Of a DNA stretch of 8,983 nt, positions 1 through 5,814 are shown one piece after another. A program made the position numbers and the translations under genes. Numbering within the stretch: position 1 is the stretch's first letter; the number at the start of each line of letters is the position of its first letter. Where the stretch lies: the NCBI GenBank assembly GCA_016281115.1, contig JAEEHZ010000077.1:1-8983 (forward strand), read 5' to 3'. The stretch is from Clostridiaceae bacterium (GTDB taxonomy: Bacteria > Bacillota > Clostridia > Oscillospirales > Acutalibacteraceae). The notes below the pieces were generated by a model. That model saw nothing but the letters and a program-made list of their open reading frames with translations. It did no database searches and was not told the DNA's origin.

Positions 1-70
1 ATTGAACCGCCGTATGCCGAACGGCACGTACGGTGGTGTGAGAGAGGCTACAAGTTAGCCTCTACTCGAT
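1..70 (+). mobile_element. Group II intron, 3' end (domains V and VI), truncated by window edge
   Basis: These are the last 70 bases of a bacterial group II intron, a self-splicing retroelement; its body and any reverse transcriptase ORF lie to the left, outside the window. Domain V is a hairpin at 6-37: a 9-bp lower stem (6-14 with 29-37, one G-T pair), a two-base CG bulge (27-28), a 4-bp upper stem and a tetraloop at 19-22. Domain VI is at 40-67: 43-50 pairs with 56-63, and 40-42 pairs with 65-67, leaving A64 bulged. A64 is seven bases from the apparent intron end (CTCGAT, ending at 70), where the lariat branch point is expected. The 3' exon would start at 71. The intron class is not assigned. 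Confidence 0.85.
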
Positions 71-93
71 TGTTGAAATATATTATGGCAAGT

Positions 94-126
94 AAAAACG
101 CTTCCCCTTATTATATAGGGAAAGCG
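94..126 (-). terminator. Rho-independent terminator after the zinc-ribbon gene
   Basis: Read on the minus strand, a 10-bp stem (117-126 with 99-108, one G-T wobble) with an 8-base loop is followed directly by five T (94-98). It sits 25 bases beyond the stop of the zinc-ribbon gene and ends the minus-strand transcript just before the intron. Confidence 0.85.
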
Positions 127-151
127 CTTATCGGATTATTAATATGTATAA

Positions 152-457
152 TTATTCTTCAACTTTCTTTGAAGGATACTCGCCGGAAGCTTTTAATTCT
201 TCAAGGCAGGAGCTGCAATAGATAGGACGGTCGTCACGCGGTTTGAACGGAACGGTTGCTTCTCCGCCGCATTTTGCGCAAACACCGGTAAATGTCTCGC
301 GGGCAGCTCTTATAGCTTTTTTGCGTGCGTCGCGGCATTCTTTGCATCTTTGAGGCTCGTTAGTGAGACCCTTTTCGGCGTAGAACTCTTGTTCACCTGC
401 AGAAAAAATAAATTCTTTTCCGCATTCCTTGCAGATTAATGTTTTGTCTTCATACAT
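152..457 (-). CDS. Double zinc-ribbon protein (zf-trcl-like), function unknown
   Basis: The 101-residue product has two four-cysteine zinc ribbons: C9/C12 with C38/C41, and C60/C63 with C81/C84. The second holds the phrases CGGEATVPF and RPIYCSSC, and the first resembles the 'probable zinc-ribbon' family PF13451, common as small stand-alone proteins in Clostridia. A role in binding nucleic acid or protein is usual for such folds but is not shown here. The charged linker at about 42-55 (RDARKKAIRAARE) would suit nucleic-acid contact. The ATG start has GAGG 11 bases upstream, a slightly long spacing. A TATAAT at 484-489 could be a local -10 box but lacks a recognisable -35. The gene follows the sigma-factor gene by 61 bp with no terminator between, so co-transcription is likely. 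Confidence 0.85.
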   Translation of the reverse strand: MYEDKTLICKECGKEFIFSAGEQEFYAEKGLTNEPQRCKECRDARKKAIRAARETFTGVCAKCGGEATVPFKPRDDRPIYCSSCLEELKASGEYPSKKVEE

Positions 458-518
458 GATCGTTTGTACCTCGCTTTGGTAAAATTATATTCTAAGCACC
501 GCCCGGCGATGCATAAAA

Positions 519-1109
519 TCATATGTAAATATCCTTAAGCTTTTTTCTTATACGCTGCATTGCATTATTGACCGATTTAACGCTTATCTCAAGATCTTCG
601 GAAATATCGGTATAACTTTTGTTATTAATATAGCGTACAAGAACATTATATTCAAGCTCTGAAAGCCGTGATCTTATAAGCTTATAAGTGTCGTTGAACA
701 TTTCTTCGTCTATAAGCTTTTGTTCGGGGTTTTCAAGTGAAGACGAAGTTTCACTTAAATATTCATCATAAGACACATAAGACTTAAGCGGGATATTTTT
801 ATCGGAATTTGCAGTCCTGTAAAGAGACAACATCCTGTTGAGTATGCAGGCGTCACAAAAGGTCTTAAAGCTTGTATTGCGGCTGCTGTTATATGTTTTA
901 GTGCATATATACAGGCTCAAAAGACCCTCTTGCACAAAATCGTTAAATTCAAATCCCGCAACGTTAAACGAACCTGCTTTTGCCTTAATAGCAGGTAAAA
1001 AGCGCTCGGAAAGCTCAGAAAACGCAGCCATGTTGCCGTAGTCTACCAGCAAAGAAAGTTCTTCGTCTGTACAGTCCGAAAGCGGTTTGCTGTTGTAACA
1101 GTGATTCAC
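519..1109 (-). CDS. RNA polymerase sigma factor, sigma-70 family, SigH (Spo0H)-like
   Basis: The 196-residue product is a two-domain sigma factor that would direct core RNA polymerase to alternative promoters. Region 2 spans about residues 54-100 (DFVQEGLLSLY, then SFKTFCDACILNRML). Region 4, with its helix-turn-helix, spans about 145-192 (LSELEYNVLVRY, SYTDISEDLEISVKSVNNAMQRIRKKL). The middle phrase IPLKSYVSYDE and the region 4 pattern match SigH, the Bacillus/Clostridium transition-state and early sporulation sigma. It is shorter than B. subtilis SigH (about 218 residues) and diverged in region 2, so it may be a paralogue rather than the orthologue; no symbol is given. The start is GTG, with AGAGG seven bases upstream and a sigma-A promoter just beyond. 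Confidence 0.88.
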   Translation of the reverse strand: MNHCYNSKPLSDCTDEELSLLVDYGNMAAFSELSERFLPAIKAKAGSFNVAGFEFNDFVQEGLLSLYICTKTYNSSRNTSFKTFCDACILNRMLSLYRTANSDKNIPLKSYVSYDEYLSETSSSLENPEQKLIDEEMFNDTYKLIRSRLSELEYNVLVRYINNKSYTDISEDLEISVKSVNNAMQRIRKKLKDIYI

Positions 1110-1139
1110 TCAAACGCCTCTTTCTAAAACTTTATCGTT

Positions 1140-1168
1140 ATATTACAATAAATAAATTCGCAAGTCAA
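1140..1168 (-). promoter_or_regulatory. Sigma-A promoter of the sigma-factor gene
   Basis: On the minus strand, TTGACT (-35, 1163-1168), a 17-bp spacer and TATAAT-like TAATAT (-10, 1140-1145) precede the GTG start by about 30 bases. The upstream DNA (1169-1260) is very AT-rich with A and T runs and could act as an UP element. Confidence 0.75.
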
Positions 1169-1295
1169 CATTTTTTTAGAAAATTTTTTAAAAAATTATG
1201 TAATTTTTTGAAAAATCTTGCAAAATTTTAAAATCTTTTATGTTTACTGTATCAAAAAAGTTAATTTTATTAAAAACACAGATTGCATTTTTGTT

Positions 1296-1328
1296 AAAAA
1301 ACTACCCGCGATAAATTAACTTCGCGGG
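1296..1328 (-). terminator. Rho-independent terminator after the DUF4177 gene
   Basis: On the minus strand, CCCGCGA (1322-1328) pairs with TCGCGGG (1305-1311) around a 10-base loop. The stem is followed by TAG and then a six-T run (1296-1301). It ends the trpB/aminotransferase/DUF4177 unit and insulates the sigma gene. Confidence 0.85.
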
Positions 1329-1337
1329 CAATTCTTT

Positions 1338-1592
1338 TTACACTATTTTTTCAAATACCATTGTTGCTTGGATGCGGTCGCCGCCCAGAAGACCTTTGCT
1401 TCCGCCGTTAGATGTTGTAATAGTGTGTAAGCGGTAGCCTTTGCTTGCCTGGTCGTTTATGACCGACTCCAGCTCGGTCAGGTTTCCCGAGCCTGTTCCC
1501 AGAAATTTCTCTTTAAGAGTTACCTGCAAAACGACATAATGCAGGTTTTTTCCGGAGGCTGTTGAATAAGTAGAATAATCGCTGTAATCCAT
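1338..1592 (-). CDS. DUF4177-like small protein, function unknown
   Basis: The 84-residue product resembles the DUF4177 family (PF13783): an N-terminal strand (HYVVLQVTLKEKFLG, about 18-32), a helix with 'LESVINDQASKGYRLHTITTS' character (about 41-61) that matches the family's 'L..LA.EGW.L..V' pattern, and a final strand ending in VFEK. The first 15 residues are a Tyr/Ser/Thr-rich tail (DYSDYSTYSTAS). No enzymatic motif is present and no function is known. A strong GGGAGGT site lies seven bases upstream of the ATG. The gene begins 36 bp after the aminotransferase stop on the same strand with no terminator between, and is followed by one, so it is probably the last gene of that operon. Confidence 0.8.
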   Translation of the reverse strand: MDYSDYSTYSTASGKNLHYVVLQVTLKEKFLGTGSGNLTELESVINDQASKGYRLHTITTSNGGSKGLLGGDRIQATMVFEKIV

Positions 1593-1628
1593 TTGTGTAC
1601 CTCCCTTCTTGATTATTTATAATATGCA

Positions 1629-2912
1629 TTACTGCTTCATTATTTTTTCTATGGCTGCCATTTTAGCGGAAACGCAGAATACCTCCATTGCAATTTTCAG
1701 CTCTTGCATAGGCGGATATGAGGGGGCTATTCTTATGTTGCTGTCGTTGGGGTCTATGTGATACGGATAAGTAGCTCCCGCACCCGTGAGCTTTACGCCT
1801 GCTTTCTTACAAAGCTCTATTGTTCTTTTTGCGCATCCGGGCAATACATCTACGCTCACAAAATACCCTCCGAGCGGTTTTATCCACTCTGCAACCGATG
1901 TTCCTTTGAGATTTTTTGTAAGCGAATTAATAACTGCCTCAAATCTCGGCTTTAAAACCTTAGCGTGAAGCTTTGCGTGATCGACGATACCCCCAAAATC
2001 TTTGAAATATCGTGCGTGACGCAGCATATTTATTTTGTCGTAGCCGATGGTCTTGTATTTGTATTTATCCTTTATTACCTTCATATTGTTATCGCTTGCC
2101 GCCATAGCCGCAACACCTGCGCCCGGGAAAGTGATTTTAGAAGTTGAACAAAACATTATGGGCAGATCTTCATTGCCGTTCTTTACACATTCGTCATAAA
2201 GGCTGAGTAAATTTTGAGGTTGTTCGCAAAAATCGTGAACACAGTAGGCGTTGTCCCACATAATGCGAAAATCCTTTGCCTTTGGTTTTAGTGAGGCAAA
2301 TCTTTTTACTACTCTGCCGCTGTAAACGATGCCCTGGGGATTGCTGTATTTCGGTACGCACCATATTCCTTTTACGGTATCGTCTGAAGATACAAGCTTT
2401 TCTATCATATCCATATCGGGACCGTCTTCAAACATGGGAATATTGACCATTTCAAAGCCGAAATATTCGGTTATAGCAAAATGACGGTCATATCCCGGAA
2501 CAGGACATAAAAACTTGATTTTATCCTGTAAAAGCCAAGGCTTGCAGCCGCTTATACCCTTTGTCATAAAACAGGATATCGTATCAAACATCATATTAAG
2601 GCTTGAGTTTCCGCCCACCATAATGTTTTCTTCGGGTGCTTGAAGCATTTCGGAAAAAATTTTTTTCATTTCGGGCAAGCCTTCAAGCAAACCGTAGTTT
2701 CTGCAGTCGAACCCATCCTCAGAGAGAAAGTTTGAATCGCTTTTCAGCACATCAAATATTTCGTTTGATATATCGAGCTGTTCCTTGCAGGGCTTTCCTC
2801 TCGACATATCAAGACTCAAATTTTTTGAGCAAAATACGTCATATTCGTCTTTAAGCTTTTTATATTCCGATTCCAAGTCTTTTTCAGAGGCGGATCTGTA
2901 ATCTAACAACAC
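1629..2912 (-). CDS. PLP-dependent aminotransferase, aspartate aminotransferase subgroup Ic-like
   Basis: The 427-residue, fold-type I aminotransferase would transfer an amino group between an amino acid and a 2-oxo acid using pyridoxal phosphate in the cytoplasm. The N-terminal LSLDMSRGKP phrase (about 32-41) is typical of the Asp-aminotransferase Ic group (PF12897). Cofactor residues visible are N191 (PKYSNPQG), D220 and Y223 (WDNAYCVHDF), the Schiff-base lysine K259 (STSKITFPGAG), and R394 (SNIRIAPSYP), which should bind the substrate carboxylate. Length is normal for the group. Aspartate/2-oxoglutarate is the likely substrate pair, but an aromatic substrate is possible given the neighbour. 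The start is GTG with GGAG six bases upstream; TTG as the next codon is an alternative. It lies 60 bp after trpB with no terminator between. Confidence 0.9.
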   Translation of the reverse strand: MLLDYRSASEKDLESEYKKLKDEYDVFCSKNLSLDMSRGKPCKEQLDISNEIFDVLKSDSNFLSEDGFDCRNYGLLEGLPEMKKIFSEMLQAPEENIMVGGNSSLNMMFDTISCFMTKGISGCKPWLLQDKIKFLCPVPGYDRHFAITEYFGFEMVNIPMFEDGPDMDMIEKLVSSDDTVKGIWCVPKYSNPQGIVYSGRVVKRFASLKPKAKDFRIMWDNAYCVHDFCEQPQNLLSLYDECVKNGNEDLPIMFCSTSKITFPGAGVAAMAASDNNMKVIKDKYKYKTIGYDKINMLRHARYFKDFGGIVDHAKLHAKVLKPRFEAVINSLTKNLKGTSVAEWIKPLGGYFVSVDVLPGCAKRTIELCKKAGVKLTGAGATYPYHIDPNDSNIRIAPSYPPMQELKIAMEVFCVSAKMAAIEKIMKQ

Positions 2913-2947
2913 TTACCACTCCAATAATTAAAATAGCATATTTACTA

Positions 2948-2976
2948 ATTATACGCCTGAGAAATCATTTTATCAC
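2948..2976 (-). promoter_or_regulatory. Possible promoter of the aminotransferase gene
   Basis: On the minus strand, GTGATA (2971-2976), a 17-bp spacer and a perfect TATAAT (2948-2953) lie between trpB and the aminotransferase gene. The -35 overlaps the trpB stop codon and matches only four of six consensus bases. It would allow expression independent of the T-box. Confidence 0.45.
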
Positions 2977-4337
2977 AGCTTAGGTAATTTTTCAAACGAA
3001 ATTTCCAATTCTTTATCTGTTGGAATATAATCTGTCATTGTTTTTGTGTTGTATGCGTTATAAGCTGTCATATCAAAAAATCCGCTTCCTGTAAGTCCGA
3101 ATAAAATCGTTTTTGCTTCGCCTGTTTCCTTGCAGCGTAAGGCTTCATCTATCGCGGCTCTTATTGCGTGCGAAGATTCGGGCGCAGGAAGTATCGTTTC
3201 TACACGGGAGAACAACGTGGCGGCTTCAAACACTCTTGTTTGCTCAACCGATACAGCCTTGATATATCCGTCGTGATAAAGCTTTGATATTATCGGCGAC
3301 ATACCGTGATATCTCAGTCCGCCTGCATGGTTAGGCGAAGGTATGAAATCACACCCTAAAGTATACATTTTTGCCATGGGAGTTATCTTTCCTGTGTCGC
3401 AGAAGTCGTAAGCGTATTTTCCTCTTGTCAGCGAAGGACAAGATGCAGGCTCAACGGCTATAAATTCCGTGTTTGATCTTCCTTCAAGCCTATCCTTCAT
3501 AAACGGTGCGATAAGTCCGCCCAAATTTGAACCGCCGCCTGCACAGCCGATAATAACGTCCGGGTATTCGTCAAGCATTTCCATTGCTTTTTTAGCCTCT
3601 AAGCCGATTATGGACTGGTGTAAAAGCACTTGATTAAGTACAGAGCCTAAAACATATCTGCAATTTGGGGTTGTGGCGGCTTTTTCCACAGCTTCGCTTA
3701 TCGCACAGCCGAGACTTCCAGTTGTGTCGGGCATTTCCGCCAAGATCCTGCGTCCTGCTTCCGTTGTGTTGCTTGGGCTTGCTACAACATCAGCGCCAAA
3801 TGTCTGCATGGCAATTTTTCTGTACGGTTTTTGCTCGGCGCTTCCTTTTACCATATAGACCGTAAGCGGTATCTTAAAGTAGGCACACGCTTCGGAAAGC
3901 GCAGTACCCCACTGTCCTGCGCCTGTTTCGGTTGTCAGTGAAGTAATACCCTGCTGTTTTGCGTAATACGCCTGTGCAACGGCAGAATTTAGCTTATGAC
4001 TGCCCGAGGTATTGTTTCCCTCATATTTATAGTATATTTTGGCAGGTGTTCCCAAGACTTTTTCCAAGTTATAAGCCCGCATAAGCGGAGAAGGACGGTA
4101 TACTTTATAGATCTCAAGTACCTCTTCGGGTATGTCAAAATAACGTGTGGTGTTGTCAAGCTCCTGTCGCGCGAGCTCTTTGCAGAAAACAGGGTAGAGG
4201 TCTTCTTCTTTTGCAGGCTCAAGCGTTGCGGGGTTTAAAAGAGGTTCGGGCAATGATTTCATATCTGCGCGCAGGTTATACCACTTAGTAGGCATCTGCT
4301 CTTCCGATAGTACAAATCTATAAGGTATTTTTTTCAT
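2973..4337 (-). CDS. trpB: Tryptophan synthase beta chain, TrpB2 type
   Basis: The 454-residue product is a fold-type II PLP enzyme that makes L-tryptophan from indole and L-serine. The Schiff-base lysine is K115 (SGSHKLNSA). ETGAGQWG at 137-144 is the TrpB substrate-carboxylate loop, and GGGSNLGG at 267-274 binds the PLP phosphate. The long N-terminus (IPYRFVLSEEQMPTKWYN) and EPASCPSLTRGKYAYDF mark the TrpB2 branch, which differs from the canonical TrpAB partner TrpB1. No trpA is in the window, so indole salvage is plausible. The start chosen is the ATG at 4337, with GGAGG eight bases upstream. The open frame runs 28 codons further, but that part is T-box leader sequence including the terminator. 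Regulation is by the Trp T-box directly upstream. Confidence 0.93.
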   Translation of the reverse strand: MKKIPYRFVLSEEQMPTKWYNLRADMKSLPEPLLNPATLEPAKEEDLYPVFCKELARQELDNTTRYFDIPEEVLEIYKVYRPSPLMRAYNLEKVLGTPAKIYYKYEGNNTSGSHKLNSAVAQAYYAKQQGITSLTTETGAGQWGTALSEACAYFKIPLTVYMVKGSAEQKPYRKIAMQTFGADVVASPSNTTEAGRRILAEMPDTTGSLGCAISEAVEKAATTPNCRYVLGSVLNQVLLHQSIIGLEAKKAMEMLDEYPDVIIGCAGGGSNLGGLIAPFMKDRLEGRSNTEFIAVEPASCPSLTRGKYAYDFCDTGKITPMAKMYTLGCDFIPSPNHAGGLRYHGMSPIISKLYHDGYIKAVSVEQTRVFEAATLFSRVETILPAPESSHAIRAAIDEALRCKETGEAKTILFGLTGSGFFDMTAYNAYNTKTMTDYIPTDKELEISFEKLPKL

Positions 4338-4356
4338 AACATTTTCCTCCAAATAT

Positions 4357-4398
4357 AAAAAAATCGCTCTTATCCCATAATAACATGGGACAAAAGCG
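4357..4398 (-). terminator. Conditional terminator of the Trp T-box
   Basis: On the minus strand a 14-bp stem (4385-4398 with 4365-4378, two G-T pairs) encloses a six-base loop, followed by A and seven T (4357-4363). Its 5' arm contains the CCCA that can pair instead with TGGG of the T-box antiterminator. It ends 19 bases before the trpB start codon. Confidence 0.9.
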
Positions 4399-4640
4399 TA
4401 AGCTTCTGCGGTGCCACCCAAATTGACGCCTGACTTATTCAGGCGTCCGCTTTTCGTTTAAAAAACGGCTTTTTGTTAATACGGAAAAAAGCTTCTCCGT
4501 CAGGCATTACTAAGGCGAAAATACAGACCCGTTCCTCCTGCACTCATAAGGCCATTCGCCGACAGCATCACGCCGCAATCTCAGCTCCTGCGACTCTCTT
4601 TGCTTCTGCAGATCCGGTTACTACCCCTTAATCAACGATT
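4357..4640 (-). promoter_or_regulatory. T-box leader riboswitch, tryptophan-specific
   Basis: This transcribed leader senses uncharged tRNA and controls trpB. The hallmark T-box sequence TGGGTGGCACCGCAG is at 4406-4420. In its UGGN bulge N is C, which would pair with a G discriminator base, as in bacterial tRNA-Trp. A UGG codon at 4552-4554, preceded by GCGAA, sits where the Stem I specifier is expected, and an AGAGAG element is at 4594-4599. A 9-bp hairpin (4425-4433 with 4439-4447) precedes the antiterminator. The terminator stem overlaps the 3' arm of the antiterminator, so the two folds exclude each other. When Trp-tRNA is uncharged, antitermination should let trpB be read. Confidence 0.92.
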
Positions 4641-4646
4641 TAGGTG

Positions 4647-4676
4647 ATTATACTACCGATTATACGCATTTGTCAA
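4647..4676 (-). promoter_or_regulatory. Sigma-A promoter of the T-box/trpB unit
   Basis: On the minus strand, perfect TTGACA (4671-4676) and perfect TATAAT (4647-4652) are separated by 18 bp. Transcription should start near 4640. A second TATAAT inside the spacer is only six bases from the -35 and is not likely to be used. Confidence 0.85.
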
Positions 4677-4906
4677 TTATATTTTTTATTATTTTCATAT
4701 TTTAAAATTAAATTCATAATTTAATATGGAATGTCGAATAATATATTTGGTTATTTTCCAAAAAATCGACTGTTTCTTTAAAAATTTTTTAATATGAACA
4801 AATAGAATTTTGTCAAAAAGCTTGATTTTTGCTGTTATTATATCAAATAATCATTACTCGAGAGGTATTGATATGAAACGTACACGCGGACGGTCTTATT
4901 CGGTAT
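4677..4906. other. AT-rich intergenic region without a convincing gene or terminator
   Basis: This 230-bp stretch separates the trp promoter from the stop of the response-regulator gene. It is very AT-rich. A weak nested stem (4733-4737 with 4766-4770, inner TTTGG/CCAAA) lacks GC and a proper T run, so I see no clear terminator for the two-component operon. Towards its right end a + strand candidate small ORF with a Shine-Dalgarno-like site begins at 4873. Confidence 0.5.
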
Positions 4907-4998
4907 TTACATCATCCTATTATACAGTCTGTCTAAAAAAGCCTCGGTCATATCTGCCCAGGGATAGGCACTCATATATTCTCCACGGTAACTGTTAA
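4873..4998 (+). CDS. Possible 41-residue basic small ORF, antisense to regulator 3' end
   Basis: An ATG at 4873 has GAGAGG seven bases upstream and opens a 41-codon frame starting MKRTRGRSYS, rich in Arg, Ser and Tyr. From 4907 on it overlaps the response-regulator gene on the opposite strand. Poor promoter-like hexamers (TTGTCA near 4811 and TGTTAT about 17 bp further) lie upstream. I recognise no family. The overlap with a well-supported gene means the later part could be a chance open frame; only the ribosome-binding site argues for it. Confidence 0.2.
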   Translation: MKRTRGRSYSVFTSSYYTVCLKKPRSYLPRDRHSYILHGNC

Positions 4999-5725
4999 CA
5001 GCGTAAGTATCACCGTTTAAAAAGCGATACAAGTCACAATCTATTTTTTCGGGATAAACACGCATAGTGGCTTGCTTTATTTCAAAGATGTCTTCTGCGC
5101 CGACATTTTTTAAAGCAGATCGCAGTGACCGTATGATTACATCAAACTGTTTTTGCATGGAGCGGTCATATGCAGCGTCCTCATATAGCACAGAAAATGC
5201 TGCCGCTCTTGTAACGCTTCCGCCCTGCCTGTCTATAAGATATGCCAAAAGCTCTTTTGATTTGGAACGGGGGAAGGAAACGACCTGTCCATCCGCAAAA
5301 AGATCAAATTCCCCGAAAGTGCGCGCCGAAATGTGTACGCTTTTATCCGGCAAAGTTATTTGAGGACCGCGCAAGCTTATGGCGTAGTTGATTTCCTCAG
5401 TGAGGCGCTGCTTGTTTACGGGCTTTAAGAGATATCCCGATGCATGGAGTTTAAAGGCATCCAGCGCATATTCTGAATACCCCGTTAAGAAAATTATTGC
5501 CGTAAAAGGATGTTTATTTTTTATACTTGCGGCAAGCGTAATTCCGCTCATATCGGGCATATTAATATCGAGAATCGCAATATCGCAATTATGATCCTCA
5601 AGCCACAAAAGTGCGTCTGTTGCGCTTGAAAACCCGTTAACTTCCGGCTTTTGCGGTAACTCCCGACAAAGGTCTGTTGTCATTTTCAGAATGAGCGGCT
5701 CGTCATCAACACAGATAATTTTCAT
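4907..5725 (-). CDS. Response regulator, REC domain plus SARP/OmpR-like winged-helix DNA-binding domain
   Basis: The 272-residue product is a cytoplasmic transcription factor controlled by phosphorylation. The REC domain is at about 1-115, with acidic pocket D7/D8 (CVDDEP), phospho-acceptor D53 (ILDINMPDMSG), T81 (FLTGYS) and K101 (LLKPVN). The effector at about 137-225 begins FGEFDLFADG and continues FPRSKSKELLAYLIDRQGG, the pattern of SARP/Trans_reg_C winged helices; a short tail follows (CDLYRFLNGD, GEYMSAYPWADMTEAFLD), like a vestige of the BTAD domain. I chose the ATG at 5725, with AAGG seven bases upstream; a GTG five codons earlier has its GGAG too close. The cognate kinase gene lies just upstream on the same strand. 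Likely targets are the 11-bp repeats at 7238-7259 and 5776-5797. Confidence 0.9.
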   Translation of the reverse strand: MKIICVDDEPLILKMTTDLCRELPQKPEVNGFSSATDALLWLEDHNCDIAILDINMPDMSGITLAASIKNKHPFTAIIFLTGYSEYALDAFKLHASGYLLKPVNKQRLTEEINYAISLRGPQITLPDKSVHISARTFGEFDLFADGQVVSFPRSKSKELLAYLIDRQGGSVTRAAAFSVLYEDAAYDRSMQKQFDVIIRSLRSALKNVGAEDIFEIKQATMRVYPEKIDCDLYRFLNGDTYAVNSYRGEYMSAYPWADMTEAFLDRLYNRMM

Positions 5726-5764
5726 AGCTTTACCTTGCACTCCTTCTTACATTATTGTTTAACG

Positions 5765-5797
5765 CGCAAACTAATGTCTAATAAATGTCCGGCAAAT
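5765..5797 (-). repeat. Tandem 11-bp direct repeats in the kinase-regulator gap
   Basis: Read on the minus strand, ATTTGCCGGAC (5787-5797) and ATTTATTAGAC (5776-5786) are adjacent, followed by a weak third unit ATTAGTTTGCG (5765-5775). Each of the first two differs at two of 11 positions from ATTTGTTGGAC, the exact repeat at 7238-7259. They lie about 50-70 bp upstream of the regulator start codon and could be an autoregulatory operator. Confidence 0.55.
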
Positions 5798-5814
5798 CCT
5801 GCGAAAACAAACGA

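Noticed and set aside
3989..4238. Open frames of 77-80 codons on both strands inside trpB
   Set aside because: They are shadows of trpB without ribosome sites or recognisable domains.
4338..4421. Upstream extension of the trpB frame by 28 codons
   Set aside because: This stretch is the T-box sequence and terminator; the ATG at 4337 has a strong ribosome-binding site and gives the usual TrpB2 N-terminus.
4733..4770. Hairpin as terminator of the two-component operon
   Set aside because: The stem is AT-rich and interrupted, and lacks a T run on the minus strand.
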